NCBI GenBank assembly: GCA_019695575.1
Contig: JADNSB010000041.1
Span: 62,001-126,000, forward strand
Length of the DNA stretch: 64,000 bases
Direction of reading: 5' to 3'
Source of the DNA: Angomonas ambiguus
Taxonomy: Eukaryota; Euglenozoa; Kinetoplastea; Trypanosomatida; Trypanosomatidae
In this document: positions 1 to 10,800 of the stretch, in pieces
Numbering within the stretch: position 1 is the first letter of the stretch
How the letters are laid out: each line of letters begins with the position of its first letter
Notes under the pieces: generated by a model
What the model saw: the letters and a program-made list of their open reading frames with translations, nothing else
The model's database searches: none
What the model was told of the DNA's origin: nothing
Program-made: the position numbers and the translations under genes

Positions 1-1
1 G

Positions 2-1849
2 CTGCTGCAGAGTTTTGAAATGTCATCTTACAACCACACCCGGCTTCTCAGTCACCTTCTTCCCAATCTGAAGGACGTGGCAACCACGTTGAAACCTCTG
101 GAGGTGTCCCTGCTGCTTCACACCTTAGCCAAGATTGGACTGTTGAACTCCCGTGTAGTGAGTGAGGCGGTGGTGGCGGAGGCGAGTCGTAAGATTGAGT
201 TCAGCTCTCTCCGGGAGTGTCACAGCATGCTACGGGGGATGCAACGTTCTGGGTACCTCCGTAGGGACTTTTGTTTTCCCAATGAGTCTTTGCCCTCTAC
301 CGAGTGGTACAACACTTCTCCTACTACGGGTACACAGGCGGACCCCTTCGCCATCCTTCTGGAACAAGTAACCAGGCGTTTGTCGGACTTGCTTCAGGAG
401 GATTCCTCCTCCTTTGCTCTGGAGGACTTGGTCAGCACGACTCGCTGTCTAGCCTTCTTTCAACACCCTCCAAGACCTCTTTTTGACACGTACTGTGCGT
501 TGGCGGTGAAGGAACTCGCCCTCTGTGTGCGAAGACGGATACAAAAGACCCAAAAGGAGGCTATAACTGAAACGTCACCGGGTGTGGTGGCCCGTTTGGC
601 GGTGCAGCTGTTGGAGTGTATTGGTTCACTACAGGATTACTCGCGGCAAGCGACGTGTTCCGCGGTTCTGTCGAGTAGTTTGAAAAGTTTGATGAAGGTA
701 AAAGAGGATCCTCCGATGGCATTGCTGTCATCCATCCCTTTACCAGAGTTGGTGAAGTTTGCTTCGCTCTCCCAGATTCACTACCTGTTGTATGACCAAA
801 ACATGTCGGAGTGTATGATACACGCCGTCTTTCCAGCACTCGAAACCCAGCGGCAATCGGTGATGAACCACCGCGGCCTCTTACAACAGATCCATGGAGC
901 AACAGTGACGGTGCTTCCCAGTCACGATAATCGTTATAAAGAAGCCCTTCTTCACCTTGCGGGAGAATTTGGGGAGGGGATCCCGGCGGTAAACCCCTCT
1001 GATGTGAGGAGCACTGTTCCTTTTATAGCCGCCACATCGTTTCTCTGCCGTGTTTTGCTTTGTTGCTCGAGTGTGACCGACAACCCGTCCGATACAATGC
1101 TATCGGTACAGTCCTGTCTAGTAGGACGTCTCTCTTCTGCGCCCTCTTTAACTGTGTTTCTCGACGGCTTACTCTCGCCCACCCTCTCCCAATTGTTCCT
1201 GGTGGTGTGTGTCGCGGAGTGCTTCACCGATGAGGCGCTGTATTCCGACGATGAATGGAATGGTTTGATCCAGGCCGTTCGAACCTCTTTTGAAAGGGAT
1301 CGGTGGAGGCTAGACGGATGTGTCAATGTGTTATTGGGGGCATCGGCTCAGTACGACTTAATCGTCGAGATGAACACGAGTCCTGAGAACCACGATACCG
1401 ATGAGGAAGTGATTTTGGATGGAGATATTCGACACTGTGCCTCGCTGGCGGTGACGGCCTTGAGCCATCTGCTCACCTCGCAGTCCACTCTTCCTCCTAC
1501 ACAACTGCTTTCGGAAATGTTCCGCTTGCTGACCTCTAACGATGGCAGTTTTGCACGGTGGTGTTTCAGTCCAGTTCCGTTGTCGGACGTGCCTCAGGAG
1601 GATGCAGTGTGTCTAGACAAGCAGTTGTTGGGTGCCTTGTATAGTGCCTTGTTAGTATTAATTCGCTTTCATGGTGGAGGAGAAATAAGCGTTCGTTTAG
1701 GGCGGTCGGCGCTTTCCACCGTGGTAAAGTGTGTGAGAAAAGGGATTTCGGAGGGAAAGACGTTGGAGGACGAGGAAGCGAATAAAGTGTTGGAGGCATT
1801 GGAGGCGCTAGAATCTATGGAGGCTCGTACTCCCCTCACAGAGCAGTAA
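2..1849 (+). CDS. 5'-truncated helical-repeat protein, function unknown
   Basis: The frame is open from the first bases of the window through an ATG at 20, with no upstream stop, so this is probably the C-terminal part of a longer protein and the Met at 20 may be internal. The visible ~615 residues are Leu/Ser-rich and predicted by eye to be almost wholly helical, with a pattern such as LEVSLLLHTLAKIGLL that recalls the alpha-helical pair repeats of kinetoplastid organellar RNA-binding or mitoribosome-assembly proteins (PPR/OPR/FASTK-like). No RAP domain, catalytic motif or membrane segment is seen. It ends in TAA and is followed by a 218-nt T-rich spacer before COG3. The family is not recognised; the repeat comparison is inference only. 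Confidence 0.7.
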   Translation: MLQSFEMSSYNHTRLLSHLLPNLKDVATTLKPLEVSLLLHTLAKIGLLNSRVVSEAVVAEASRKIEFSSLRECHSMLRGMQRSGYLRRDFCFPNESLPSTEWYNTSPTTGTQADPFAILLEQVTRRLSDLLQEDSSSFALEDLVSTTRCLAFFQHPPRPLFDTYCALAVKELALCVRRRIQKTQKEAITETSPGVVARLAVQLLECIGSLQDYSRQATCSAVLSSSLKSLMKVKEDPPMALLSSIPLPELVKFASLSQIHYLLYDQNMSECMIHAVFPALETQRQSVMNHRGLLQQIHGATVTVLPSHDNRYKEALLHLAGEFGEGIPAVNPSDVRSTVPFIAATSFLCRVLLCCSSVTDNPSDTMLSVQSCLVGRLSSAPSLTVFLDGLLSPTLSQLFLVVCVAECFTDEALYSDDEWNGLIQAVRTSFERDRWRLDGCVNVLLGASAQYDLIVEMNTSPENHDTDEEVILDGDIRHCASLAVTALSHLLTSQSTLPPTQLLSEMFRLLTSNDGSFARWCFSPVPLSDVPQEDAVCLDKQLLGALYSALLVLIRFHGGGEISVRLGRSALSTVVKCVRKGISEGKTLEDEEANKVLEALEALESMEARTPLTEQ

Positions 1850-2067
1850 TTATTTGTACAGTACCATTTTGTTTTCTTACCAATGGAGGCATTTATCATT
1901 TTTTTTCGGGTTTCTTTTTTTTTTTTCTTTTAATTATAACTGTCTTGCGTTTACTCTTTTCCTTTTGTTTTCCTCTCCTTTATCTTATCTTTCTTCTATA
2001 TAATGTGAATCGTTTTTAGCGGAACAAAACAATTTTATTTTTCTAGTACAAAGGTGGAGGGACTAAC

Positions 2068-4425
2068 ATGGATGAGAATAGCGTCGCTAGACAGTTGGAT
2101 ATTTTGACGGTCCCCTTTGGTAAACACTTCCGGTACCCGTTACCGGTACCTCAAAAGTTAGCACGGGAAGTGCTCGAGCTCCACCCGGAGGACTCTTCGT
2201 TAATTTCCTCCCCCCACATGAAACACTCCTTGAACTCGGAGCGTTCCTCTCCGATGAAGAAGAGTGGCAGCGGGTTCCACCAGGCTAATGAGCTGGAGGA
2301 AAAAGCAGCCGTTCAGGAGGTGTATCAACAGAGTATCCTCGATACCACCATGAAGAATTGTCTGGAACAAATCCCCTCATACAGCACGTGGATGGAGCAG
2401 ATTCAGAAGAGTGTGAAGGAGGCGAATGAGAGTAGCTTAGTCTTGGTGGATGTTCTCTCTGGTATTCGTTCCATGCGGGCTGTCACGCAAACCGTTCAAG
2501 AGCAGAGCTCTGCGGTGCATCGGGAGACCTCTACCGCCTTAGCCCGACGGACACAGATGGAACGTTTTAGAGACGAGATGCGAAAGACGTACAACCATTT
2601 TCTTCACATGGATAATCTGTACAAGGAGTCACAGAATCCGTTGCTGTCTGCCGAATCGGATGCGTTCCCAACTCTACTAGAGGGAATTGCCACGGAAATG
2701 AACTTCCTCTCCCAGTCGACCACAATGAAATCCTATGAGAGCTACAAGTCCTTGTTGACGGTGGCACAGCAGACCGCCATTCAGTGTCTCACCAAGGCGG
2801 TAAAAAATGCCCTTCAGGAATCTTTCCGCTTCACTACAGACTCCTTCGCGTTTAGGCGGGCGTTAGATCCCTCCTTGCCCGTGCCAGAAGGAGAGGACGA
2901 CATTTACCCTCAGCTGGATATGGACCGCATAGAAGACTCCTTCTCTCAGTTTCTTCTCTGTGTCAACAAGGAATACTTACGTTGGGTGACGGAAAAATCC
3001 ACATTGCGCCGCATGCTGGAACTGCACCGTGCCCCATCTGCCTCCTCGCAGAATGAAGCCCTCTTGATGGGCGCGATGAACGAAATCGATCCTTATGCAC
3101 TGGAGGTGTTGACGTCGTACCGAGAGACGAGGGTGTCCATCATTGGCCCCTTGTTGCGGCGCTGGCTGACGCTGTGGTACAATCAGGCGACGGACATACA
3201 CGCTGGGCCATTCGTCATCCCACAAGGGACTGCCACCGAGACTCTGCAAAAGACGGAAGAGCAGGGCCCAAAAGAGGCGTCTCCACCTTCCTCGGCTTTG
3301 GTGGAGCTAAGTGCAGGTCGGGAGGTCATCGCAGACCGTTCCTTACCGGAGATTACTACTGAGATGTGCTCTTTTCTAGAAATTTGTCTGGAGGCGGAAA
3401 AAGAAATGGTGGAGGAAGTGTGGCTGCGAGAGGATTTTATTTCCTTTTTAATGCCGCAGCTGGTGTCGTTCATTGCCGACGAGGTGTACCACGTTTTTCG
3501 ATCCCGCTTACTTCAAGTAGATTCCATGGAGGAACTCTCCGATACCATCAGAGCCATCCAGAGGATACAGCTCATGCATGACACCACGTTTAGCGGTGCG
3601 CGTGACATTGGCAGCCTTTGGATCCGTATGATTCAGGATGCACAGGAGCGGTTGTTCTTCCGGACCAGTGTTTACTTGCGACAATATGTCGTCCACTGCC
3701 GGCCCACCAAAGCGAACGCCGTCGCTTACCTGAAACTATTCAACCCGTCCCCTCAAACCGCAGAGCCTGATACTTCTGTTTCCACCTCCACAGTACCCCG
3801 ATGTGACGACCCAGCCTTCTTTCTCGATGGGGTGCTGAACGCGGTTCGTCTCCTCGCACTGCTTTACCCCACATTGGAGTTTTCGGTCTTTTCTGTGTTT
3901 GCCGAGGAGTCGGTTCACGCGGCGTTGGTGCTTCTACAGGAGTTGAGTAAACTAATGCAGCAGGAAGTTTCACAGGACGCGGATGCCCCCGTGAAGGCGC
4001 TTCTCTGCCAACTGGCGCACTTGTTGTTCCTTCGACAGGAGTTGTCCCACATTGATGTTAACACTACAGTGGTTGAAAACACGTTAGACTTTACGAAACT
4101 TCGTCAACGTCGTCTAGAGATTGTACAATCGAAAAAGGATTCTAAAAAAGATGTGGAAAGTGAATTCGTTACCTGTATTGATCGACTGACGCAGACCATG
4201 CTATCTTTGTTGACCCAACCAATGACTGGTGTCGCTCTCAAGGATGGACAGAGCAAAAAAGAGAGTGTAGGGAAGATGCAATCCATCTTACATCGCTATG
4301 CGGCGATGGTCCCTGTGTACGTCTGTGATAAATCCGTGGAACAACAAATTATGAAACCCGTCATCGACAAGTGTACAGAGTTGACCAAAGAGGTTGAAGG
4401 AGAGGCGGCCCAACCCAACCCATAG
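2068..4425 (+). CDS. COG3: Conserved oligomeric Golgi complex subunit 3 (Sec34-like)
   Basis: This is a subunit of the COG tethering complex, which captures retrograde intra-Golgi vesicles at the cytosolic face of the Golgi. The 785-residue product has a helical, coiled-coil-prone region at about residues 90-260 that follows the COG3/Sec34 pattern: a long heptad helix, then a segment with FLHMDNLYKESQNPLL and a helix beginning SYKSLLTVAQQTA. The rest is a helical rod, as in CATCHR-family tethers. Length fits the family (about 800 aa). The start ATG follows a long pyrimidine tract (about 1960-2000) and a TAG at 2044-2046, a likely spliced-leader acceptor. Assignment rests on remembered family pattern, not a search; another CATCHR subunit is the main alternative. 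Confidence 0.72.
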   Translation: MDENSVARQLDILTVPFGKHFRYPLPVPQKLAREVLELHPEDSSLISSPHMKHSLNSERSSPMKKSGSGFHQANELEEKAAVQEVYQQSILDTTMKNCLEQIPSYSTWMEQIQKSVKEANESSLVLVDVLSGIRSMRAVTQTVQEQSSAVHRETSTALARRTQMERFRDEMRKTYNHFLHMDNLYKESQNPLLSAESDAFPTLLEGIATEMNFLSQSTTMKSYESYKSLLTVAQQTAIQCLTKAVKNALQESFRFTTDSFAFRRALDPSLPVPEGEDDIYPQLDMDRIEDSFSQFLLCVNKEYLRWVTEKSTLRRMLELHRAPSASSQNEALLMGAMNEIDPYALEVLTSYRETRVSIIGPLLRRWLTLWYNQATDIHAGPFVIPQGTATETLQKTEEQGPKEASPPSSALVELSAGREVIADRSLPEITTEMCSFLEICLEAEKEMVEEVWLREDFISFLMPQLVSFIADEVYHVFRSRLLQVDSMEELSDTIRAIQRIQLMHDTTFSGARDIGSLWIRMIQDAQERLFFRTSVYLRQYVVHCRPTKANAVAYLKLFNPSPQTAEPDTSVSTSTVPRCDDPAFFLDGVLNAVRLLALLYPTLEFSVFSVFAEESVHAALVLLQELSKLMQQEVSQDADAPVKALLCQLAHLLFLRQELSHIDVNTTVVENTLDFTKLRQRRLEIVQSKKDSKKDVESEFVTCIDRLTQTMLSLLTQPMTGVALKDGQSKKESVGKMQSILHRYAAMVPVYVCDKSVEQQIMKPVIDKCTELTKEVEGEAAQPNP

Positions 4426-4826
4426 TCTTGTACACCTAATATATTCATTTACCCAAATTGGACTGAGGCTTTCGCTGCATTACGTTACACAATATTTTTT
4501 TTTTTTCCTGCTTTCGCTTCTTTATCAACGTGTTTTATCGGATTAGGCCTTGTTTATTTTTCCTTAAATACCCTAACTAACTTTTCGCTACTTCCCCTGC
4601 CTTTTTCTTTCGTTTTTCCCTTTTTCTTGTAATAACAACAACAACCATCACGTGCTTCACATTTTTTCGTTAGTGTAAAAGGACAGATTGTAACCTATAT
4701 ATATATATAGAGAGAGAGAGAGAGAAAAAAAAAAATCATAAAAAAAGTTACAACTGCAGATTATTTTTTTTTTTTATCAAGTGTAAAAACGGAAAAAAAA
4801 AGAAAAAAAAAACACCGTTTAATTTA
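4426..4826. other. Intergenic spacer with compound microsatellite
   Basis: A 401-nt AT-rich spacer between COG3 and the BEACH gene. It holds T-runs near 4495-4506 and 4765-4776, a compound simple repeat at 4696-4735, and A-runs just before the next start. The AG near 4781 after the second T-run is a plausible trans-splice acceptor. No ORF or RNA gene is seen. Confidence 0.6.
4696..4735. repeat. Compound (TA)n-(GA)n-(A)n microsatellite
   Basis: About seven TA units run directly into about eight GA units and then an A-run of about 11, all within the spacer upstream of the BEACH gene. This is simple-sequence DNA with no sign of coding. Confidence 0.9.
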
Positions 4827-7800
4827 ATGTATAAATTTTTTTCTGAAATCGCTCATAATATTAAACATGCGCGCGAACCTTCCACCACCTCAGACAACAC
4901 CTCCGCGAATCGTAGAATAGGGGAGGGGTCGAGACAAGGCCGTACTACCCAGCAGAACGAGGCGGAGAAAGCCGAGCTACGTCAATTTCTCTTGAACTCC
5001 CCTTTAGGAAAACTAGTCGCAGATCAACTCGGCCGAGGAAGCGGCACGGCCTCTGGTAGTGCTTCGGACTCCTCGCTGGGGGAAACGGGTGAGAAAGGGG
5101 AGCTAGAGTCTACCATTTACCGATATTATAGAGAACGACTAGGTACCACCACTGTCAAGGTGCTAGAGGAGAGTCAAACGTCGAAACGGGAGGAGGGTAC
5201 TGCTTCTGTTGCGCTATGGCATCTGCCTCGGAATATTGCAAGTGGGGGAGGCGGAACGACGGAAAGCGACACTGTCTTACCCGCCCGTTTCGTGTCCATT
5301 TTGCTCGACGGGTGGAGGTCGATCTGCCGAAAAGGGGTTGCGAAGGATATTGTGGAGTATCTAGGAACGGCACTTCGGGGCTGGATTAGTATGGTGATGG
5401 TAGGTGGAGCGCCCCTACGTCGGATGCTACTGAATGACCCCAAAGAGCGGTTTGATGAGTGTGTTTATACCTCGTTAAAGGTCATTTCGGACCCTATTTT
5501 AGGACGACCAGTAGAATCCATGGGCGACCCCACACGCCTGGTGTACACGTTCCACCACTTAATATTTCTGTTGCTCGTAGTGCACGTACCGACACCCACT
5601 GTCTCACAAAGGGCGACTGGTGAAACGAATGAACAACTACTCCACAACAAACTGCCTACAAAAGCGGCGCCGTCCTCCCCCTTCAAGGGGTCGGAAGGCG
5701 CGAGAAAGGCGATCCACCCCCAATTAGTAATGTCCGCTGCTCCTTTTGGCGAATGGCGAGAGTCACTGTCCTCTCTCTTTGCGCCTTTATTAATTGTGTA
5801 CAGCGGCCTAGCGAAGGATAAAACCGAGACGAGAAGGGCCGACGTTATTGTGTCTCTCTTGCAGTTACTAAGAAGTTTACCATTTCAGAGCGCTAAATGT
5901 GAGTGGCTTGGCAATATCGTGATGAGTGTCATGAATATTCTTATCGAGCACTTCCGTCTCTCCAGTACCACCGACCTCTCCTTGGCCGAGGCATTGTTGC
6001 CTCAGATCTCTACCGGGATCGTTCTGGTGACCGATCTTCTGAAAGTGGATCTTTCTGTAATGGCACCCGCACTTCAAGACGCTAGGTTTTTAGAAGGGCT
6101 TTTGACGTGCGTGGTGGAGTTAGGGAAGCGCTTTGACAACGAGGCAGTTCCCCCCGATAGTGAGTCTTCTCAAAAGGGGAGCATGTTATTCGAAGAACTG
6201 ACCAAGCTTCGCCGGGATGCAGCCACGGGAGAGAAATGGGTGCCGTGCACGTCGGATGACTTTTGGGTGCACAAGGCCCCACTGGGATCCAACTGTAGTG
6301 CAAAGGACGGCGTCGATGAATTCTGTCATTCGCTGTTAGGGCTTCTCGCGCTACGACGTCATTTTCGACTCACACTAGACTTGGGAGTGAAGGTGACGAC
6401 CCCGCTGGATCAACTGCAGGAGATACTCTTACGGTCTCTTATTGTGGTGGAGGATGGCGATGTCGAGTGGAGTTCCCACTCGGTGGTGTATCCAGTATTC
6501 ATTAAAGACGTTCTAAACTCGCTCCCGTCGGCTCATGGGGGCAGTCGGTACGAGGTGGAAGACTTCAGGAGATTGATTTCCAGTGGTTTGAGTCACGTAT
6601 TGTTCACCAGCAAGCGGCACTTCCCGGCTCTGTGCGACACTGGTGTGCTGTCCTACAGTGTGTGCTACGCGCTTCACCGGCTGCTGAGTCCAGTAAAACC
6701 CCCCTCGGGGAAAACGAGGTACGAGTCTCTGCAGGGAACCTCAGGGCTGGTGAGCACCGAGGTCATCGTGGACGGCGTCCTGGAGTGCATTGAAAGTCAC
6801 TGTGTTACGGAACTCTCGGATAACGTGTATCGCCACCTCTGTGGTCTCTGCAGTGTGATGGCGACTTCCGCTGAGAAAGGGGACCAGTCCGTTATTGTAG
6901 ATACATTCCTCAATCGTGGGACGCTAGGTATTTGTCTAAGACAGCTACTCCGTTTTCCTACCATCCCCTACGAAGACGGTGCCGGGGAGGTGCTACACGG
7001 AAAGTTTTTACCGTGGCTTATATTACTGTTGCAGAAACTGACACAACACCACAAAGTTCTAGAGACGGTACTGTCGTCTGAGCAGTGGAGACGACCGTTC
7101 GATTTACTGGCTCGAAACGACTACCTAAGTTACTACGCCGAAGACTTGTTCGGCGTGTTGTTCTCCTACCACTCCACCGACCTGACCACCTACGAAAAAC
7201 ACATGACGCCTTTGGTGCAACACTTTTGGCACGTGGTGGATCACTGCATCGGTCTCTCCAACGACCCTAACGATCCCATCTCCTCTCTTACTGCGGAGGC
7301 GAAGGATTTTGTGTTGCTTCGGCTTCTGATAGCGATTAAACTAGCGGTTGGCCACATGAGGGTCGAAGGAGGCGGTGGATTCTTCTGGGGTAGGCTGCGA
7401 AACTTTCAAAACATTATTGGGAATGGTTCTGACACTGAAGAATACCTGTTGCGCCTGGTCCACCGCATCTCACTGACTTGGGTGAACAGCGGCAATACGC
7501 AGCGTGTTTTGACTGGGTTAGCGGATGCGTTAATCTGCCTCATCAAAGGGAATCAATCTCTACGTTTCCTTTTATTCCAGCGCATCAAAGCGGAGGAGTT
7601 GGTGCAGGTGTTTCAAACCGCGTGGTTCACCACGACGGATCCACAGGACTGGAAGGGGTACACGCGACAAGTGATGCGGTTGAGCCTAGAGGCATTGGGC
7701 ACGGTATCCGAGGACGACTTCTGTGCCCGAAATTCAGTTCAAAATGCGTCGCTTATCGTGGCTCTTTTATTGGGCTTCCCAGAGAAGGACCTTAACCCCT

Positions 7801-10800
7801 CCCAGTACGACGCCCTTCTTTGGTGCTTGAAGAGTTTGCTGTCGATTGTGAACCAGTGTAAAACCAGCTTGCACCTTCTCGCAAAGTATGGGATATGGGA
7901 GGCATTGTGTCGACTGATTCCATTCTCTCACAACAACAAGGAAGCACGGTCCCTGGTCTACTCCTTACTGATCATTTGCGCTGCTCATCACGTGGAAGTG
8001 CGCCAGGTGAAACAACTGTTCCTCATGATTATACTCGAAAAGGACCTAAAAGTCAAAAAAGATTTACTGACCACTACGCTTAAAGTGTTTTCAGCGGCTT
8101 GTGCAACCTGTGCGGGGGAGAATAGCCCTCGGGCCTATATCACCAACCGACACGACTGTGGCCTGCTAGGGATCAAGGCGGTACTCCAAGAGTTCCCTCA
8201 CGAGGCCTACACCGTCTCCATGTGGTGCAGAGTAGAAAGTCGGTATTATGCTGGTAAATGCTGTTTGTTTTCGTTTCAGAGTGCCGACCACGGTACCTCG
8301 TTTAGTGTCTATTACGATCTTCAAGGGAAATGCATGGAGCTGCAGTACTTTGTCAACCGGCTAGAGTTGGTAAAATTGTGGTTTGATGAAAAAGACCACT
8401 TTTTCCGCACCAATACGTGGGTTCACATTGCCGTTGTGCATCGAACGTTTAATTCCACCTTTCTTCAAGGCGCTAGCTGCCCGTTTCGTCTGTTCGCCAA
8501 CGGCGTTGAAGTCCGTTTCAACTACAGCGCCTCTATTGCCTACCCTCCCATAACGAGGGGTTACTTCTTTGCTGGAGTGGACGGGTCTGATATTAAAGAG
8601 TATAGCACTGCGTCCGCCCTTCCAGGGCAAATGACCGCGATCTATTTTTTTGCCAGCGCGCTGACTTCAAAGGAAATTCACTCCATTTTCTCGATGGATT
8701 TACAAGAGCCGACGTTCTCTAAAAAATTGCAGTTCTCTCCCTCAGAGTTGAATGGTTCACGCGGTGCACACGGCTCCTATTCAATCTCTAAAGGAGAAAT
8801 AGGAAAAGAGCATTACCTGGCCAATCAGGCCTACGTCTGTGTGGACCCTCGATTGAGTGAACAGGGACAGTTCTACAACTTGTCTGCGGTCATTGGGGGC
8901 CGAGCGGGGGAGAGTCGTATCGTGGTGTACGAGGGGTCGATGTCATGCGTCACTACTACCGTGATGGAGGCCATCTGCGCCCTGGATCTCTTCACCTCTG
9001 TTCTTTTACCGTTGCTGTTCATGTCCGGGAATGTGGACGCACTCCCGTTTGAGGTGAACGGATATCAAGCGGTCGAAGAAAACTCCATTATAACAGCAGG
9101 AAATGAAGAACCCCTGAAGGACTTTTTTTCCATCCTTTATAGTCTACTGCACATGCCCTTTGTCCAAAACGGCGCGCAAGACGTTGGCTTTTTCGCTTTA
9201 GTGGCCAATTTTCTGACCAAAGTAGGGGAGTGCCTCTCCAAAGACATACCTCCGTACTTTGCGAAGCTCTGCCACTTAGTCGCTCCGTACCCCTCCCTGT
9301 TTGAGTCAGCTTACATGGCCTTTTTTCTTCTCCCAGAGCTTCTCCATTCCCTTTCTATTGCTGGTCGAGTTTCCATGGTGGAGTCACAGCTGACCACCTT
9401 TGTGGACAACCACGACATGTGCTCCAAGATTCGCTACCTGGGGGGTCAAATGTTCACGGTATCGGAGATTATTGGACTGTTTCACTGTGAAACTCCAGAA
9501 GAAGCGCAGTATCGGGACACCCTTTTGAAACTGCTTGCTGCCCTCGTGGTGGACTCTCCCATCATGAATGACATCTCGGCTCTCTCCCATCTGGTCCGTA
9601 GTTTGTGGGAGGATTCCAAGGAAGAGGCTACCCAGCTGCTGGTGCTGCGTCAGGTGAGACTCTTAATCCAGTCCAGGCCCCCGTTGTTGGTGCAGTTGCT
9701 AAGCCGCAAGAACTATCTAGGACTTCTCCTCCCTTTTGTGCTGTATTCCAACCATGAGACTGTGCGCTGTGAAGCGCTGCTGCAAGTGCTTCTCCTCGTG
9801 ACCCGATCCAAACGAATCCAGTCCCTCATGAACCCTGTACTGGTGGGTGGCGAGGACGTGGTACACGTGGTAACGAACACCACACTTTCTTGGATGGATC
9901 GGGTCTTTCAGTCTCACCCCTGTACCGATCTCTACTACATGTCTTTGCGAGCGGGTCTCATTGGGCAGTTCGACCTGGAGGAAATACCCCCCAAGTACTG
10001 GGTGCTGCCAAAAGGGACAGGGGTGAGTTTCTTTCGCACCCTGACCCCCATCCTGTTGCTGGCCAGACGGACAGAGGACGAAGTATTACGGTATAACATC
10101 TTGTGTGACGTTAGGGATTTAATGGCACGGGGAAAGATTACGGGTAAAGATGTGATTTCCATCCAATCCTGGCTGTTTCTGACCACCGACCTCTTTACCT
10201 CTCTCCAGGTGACAGAATGGGAGTTCTTCTCCCAACCCCATCATGTGATGAACTTGGTGGAGCACCAACAGTTTATGTACGGTAGCAGGAGGAACCCGAG
10301 GAGCAGTACTACCCGTCGCTCTCCAAAGTCGCTCAAGGAGAAGTCCTTTATGGTGCTGTGTGGTATAGTGTCGGAAGTGCTGTTTTACGCTTTAACCCAT
10401 GACGCATTCGGCGATGGGGAACTCAATACCTTTGTCGGGTACGCTACTGAAACCAAAAACACCGTCTATCTTTCTCATATTCTGGGCTGCGTGACGGACC
10501 TGTACCGGGAACGAATTCTTAGTAACCACGACTCCGAGGGCTTCTCCTACCACTACGGTACTGGGCGCCGAACCGCACTGATTAACCTGGTTGCCTTACT
10601 CAACTGCATTGAGGACCTTTTGTTTTATTCCGCGTTTGCGTTTACCGAGGGCGGGGAAGTCAACAAACAAAACTACAACGAATGGGAACAGTTGATTGTT
10701 TACCCTCCAGGAGGAAAAAGTGTAGACTGCTACCCTTTGCTGAATACGGAGGAGGCGGGAGCGACGGGTAAAGTGAATCTCGAACGGGCTCCAGAGGGGC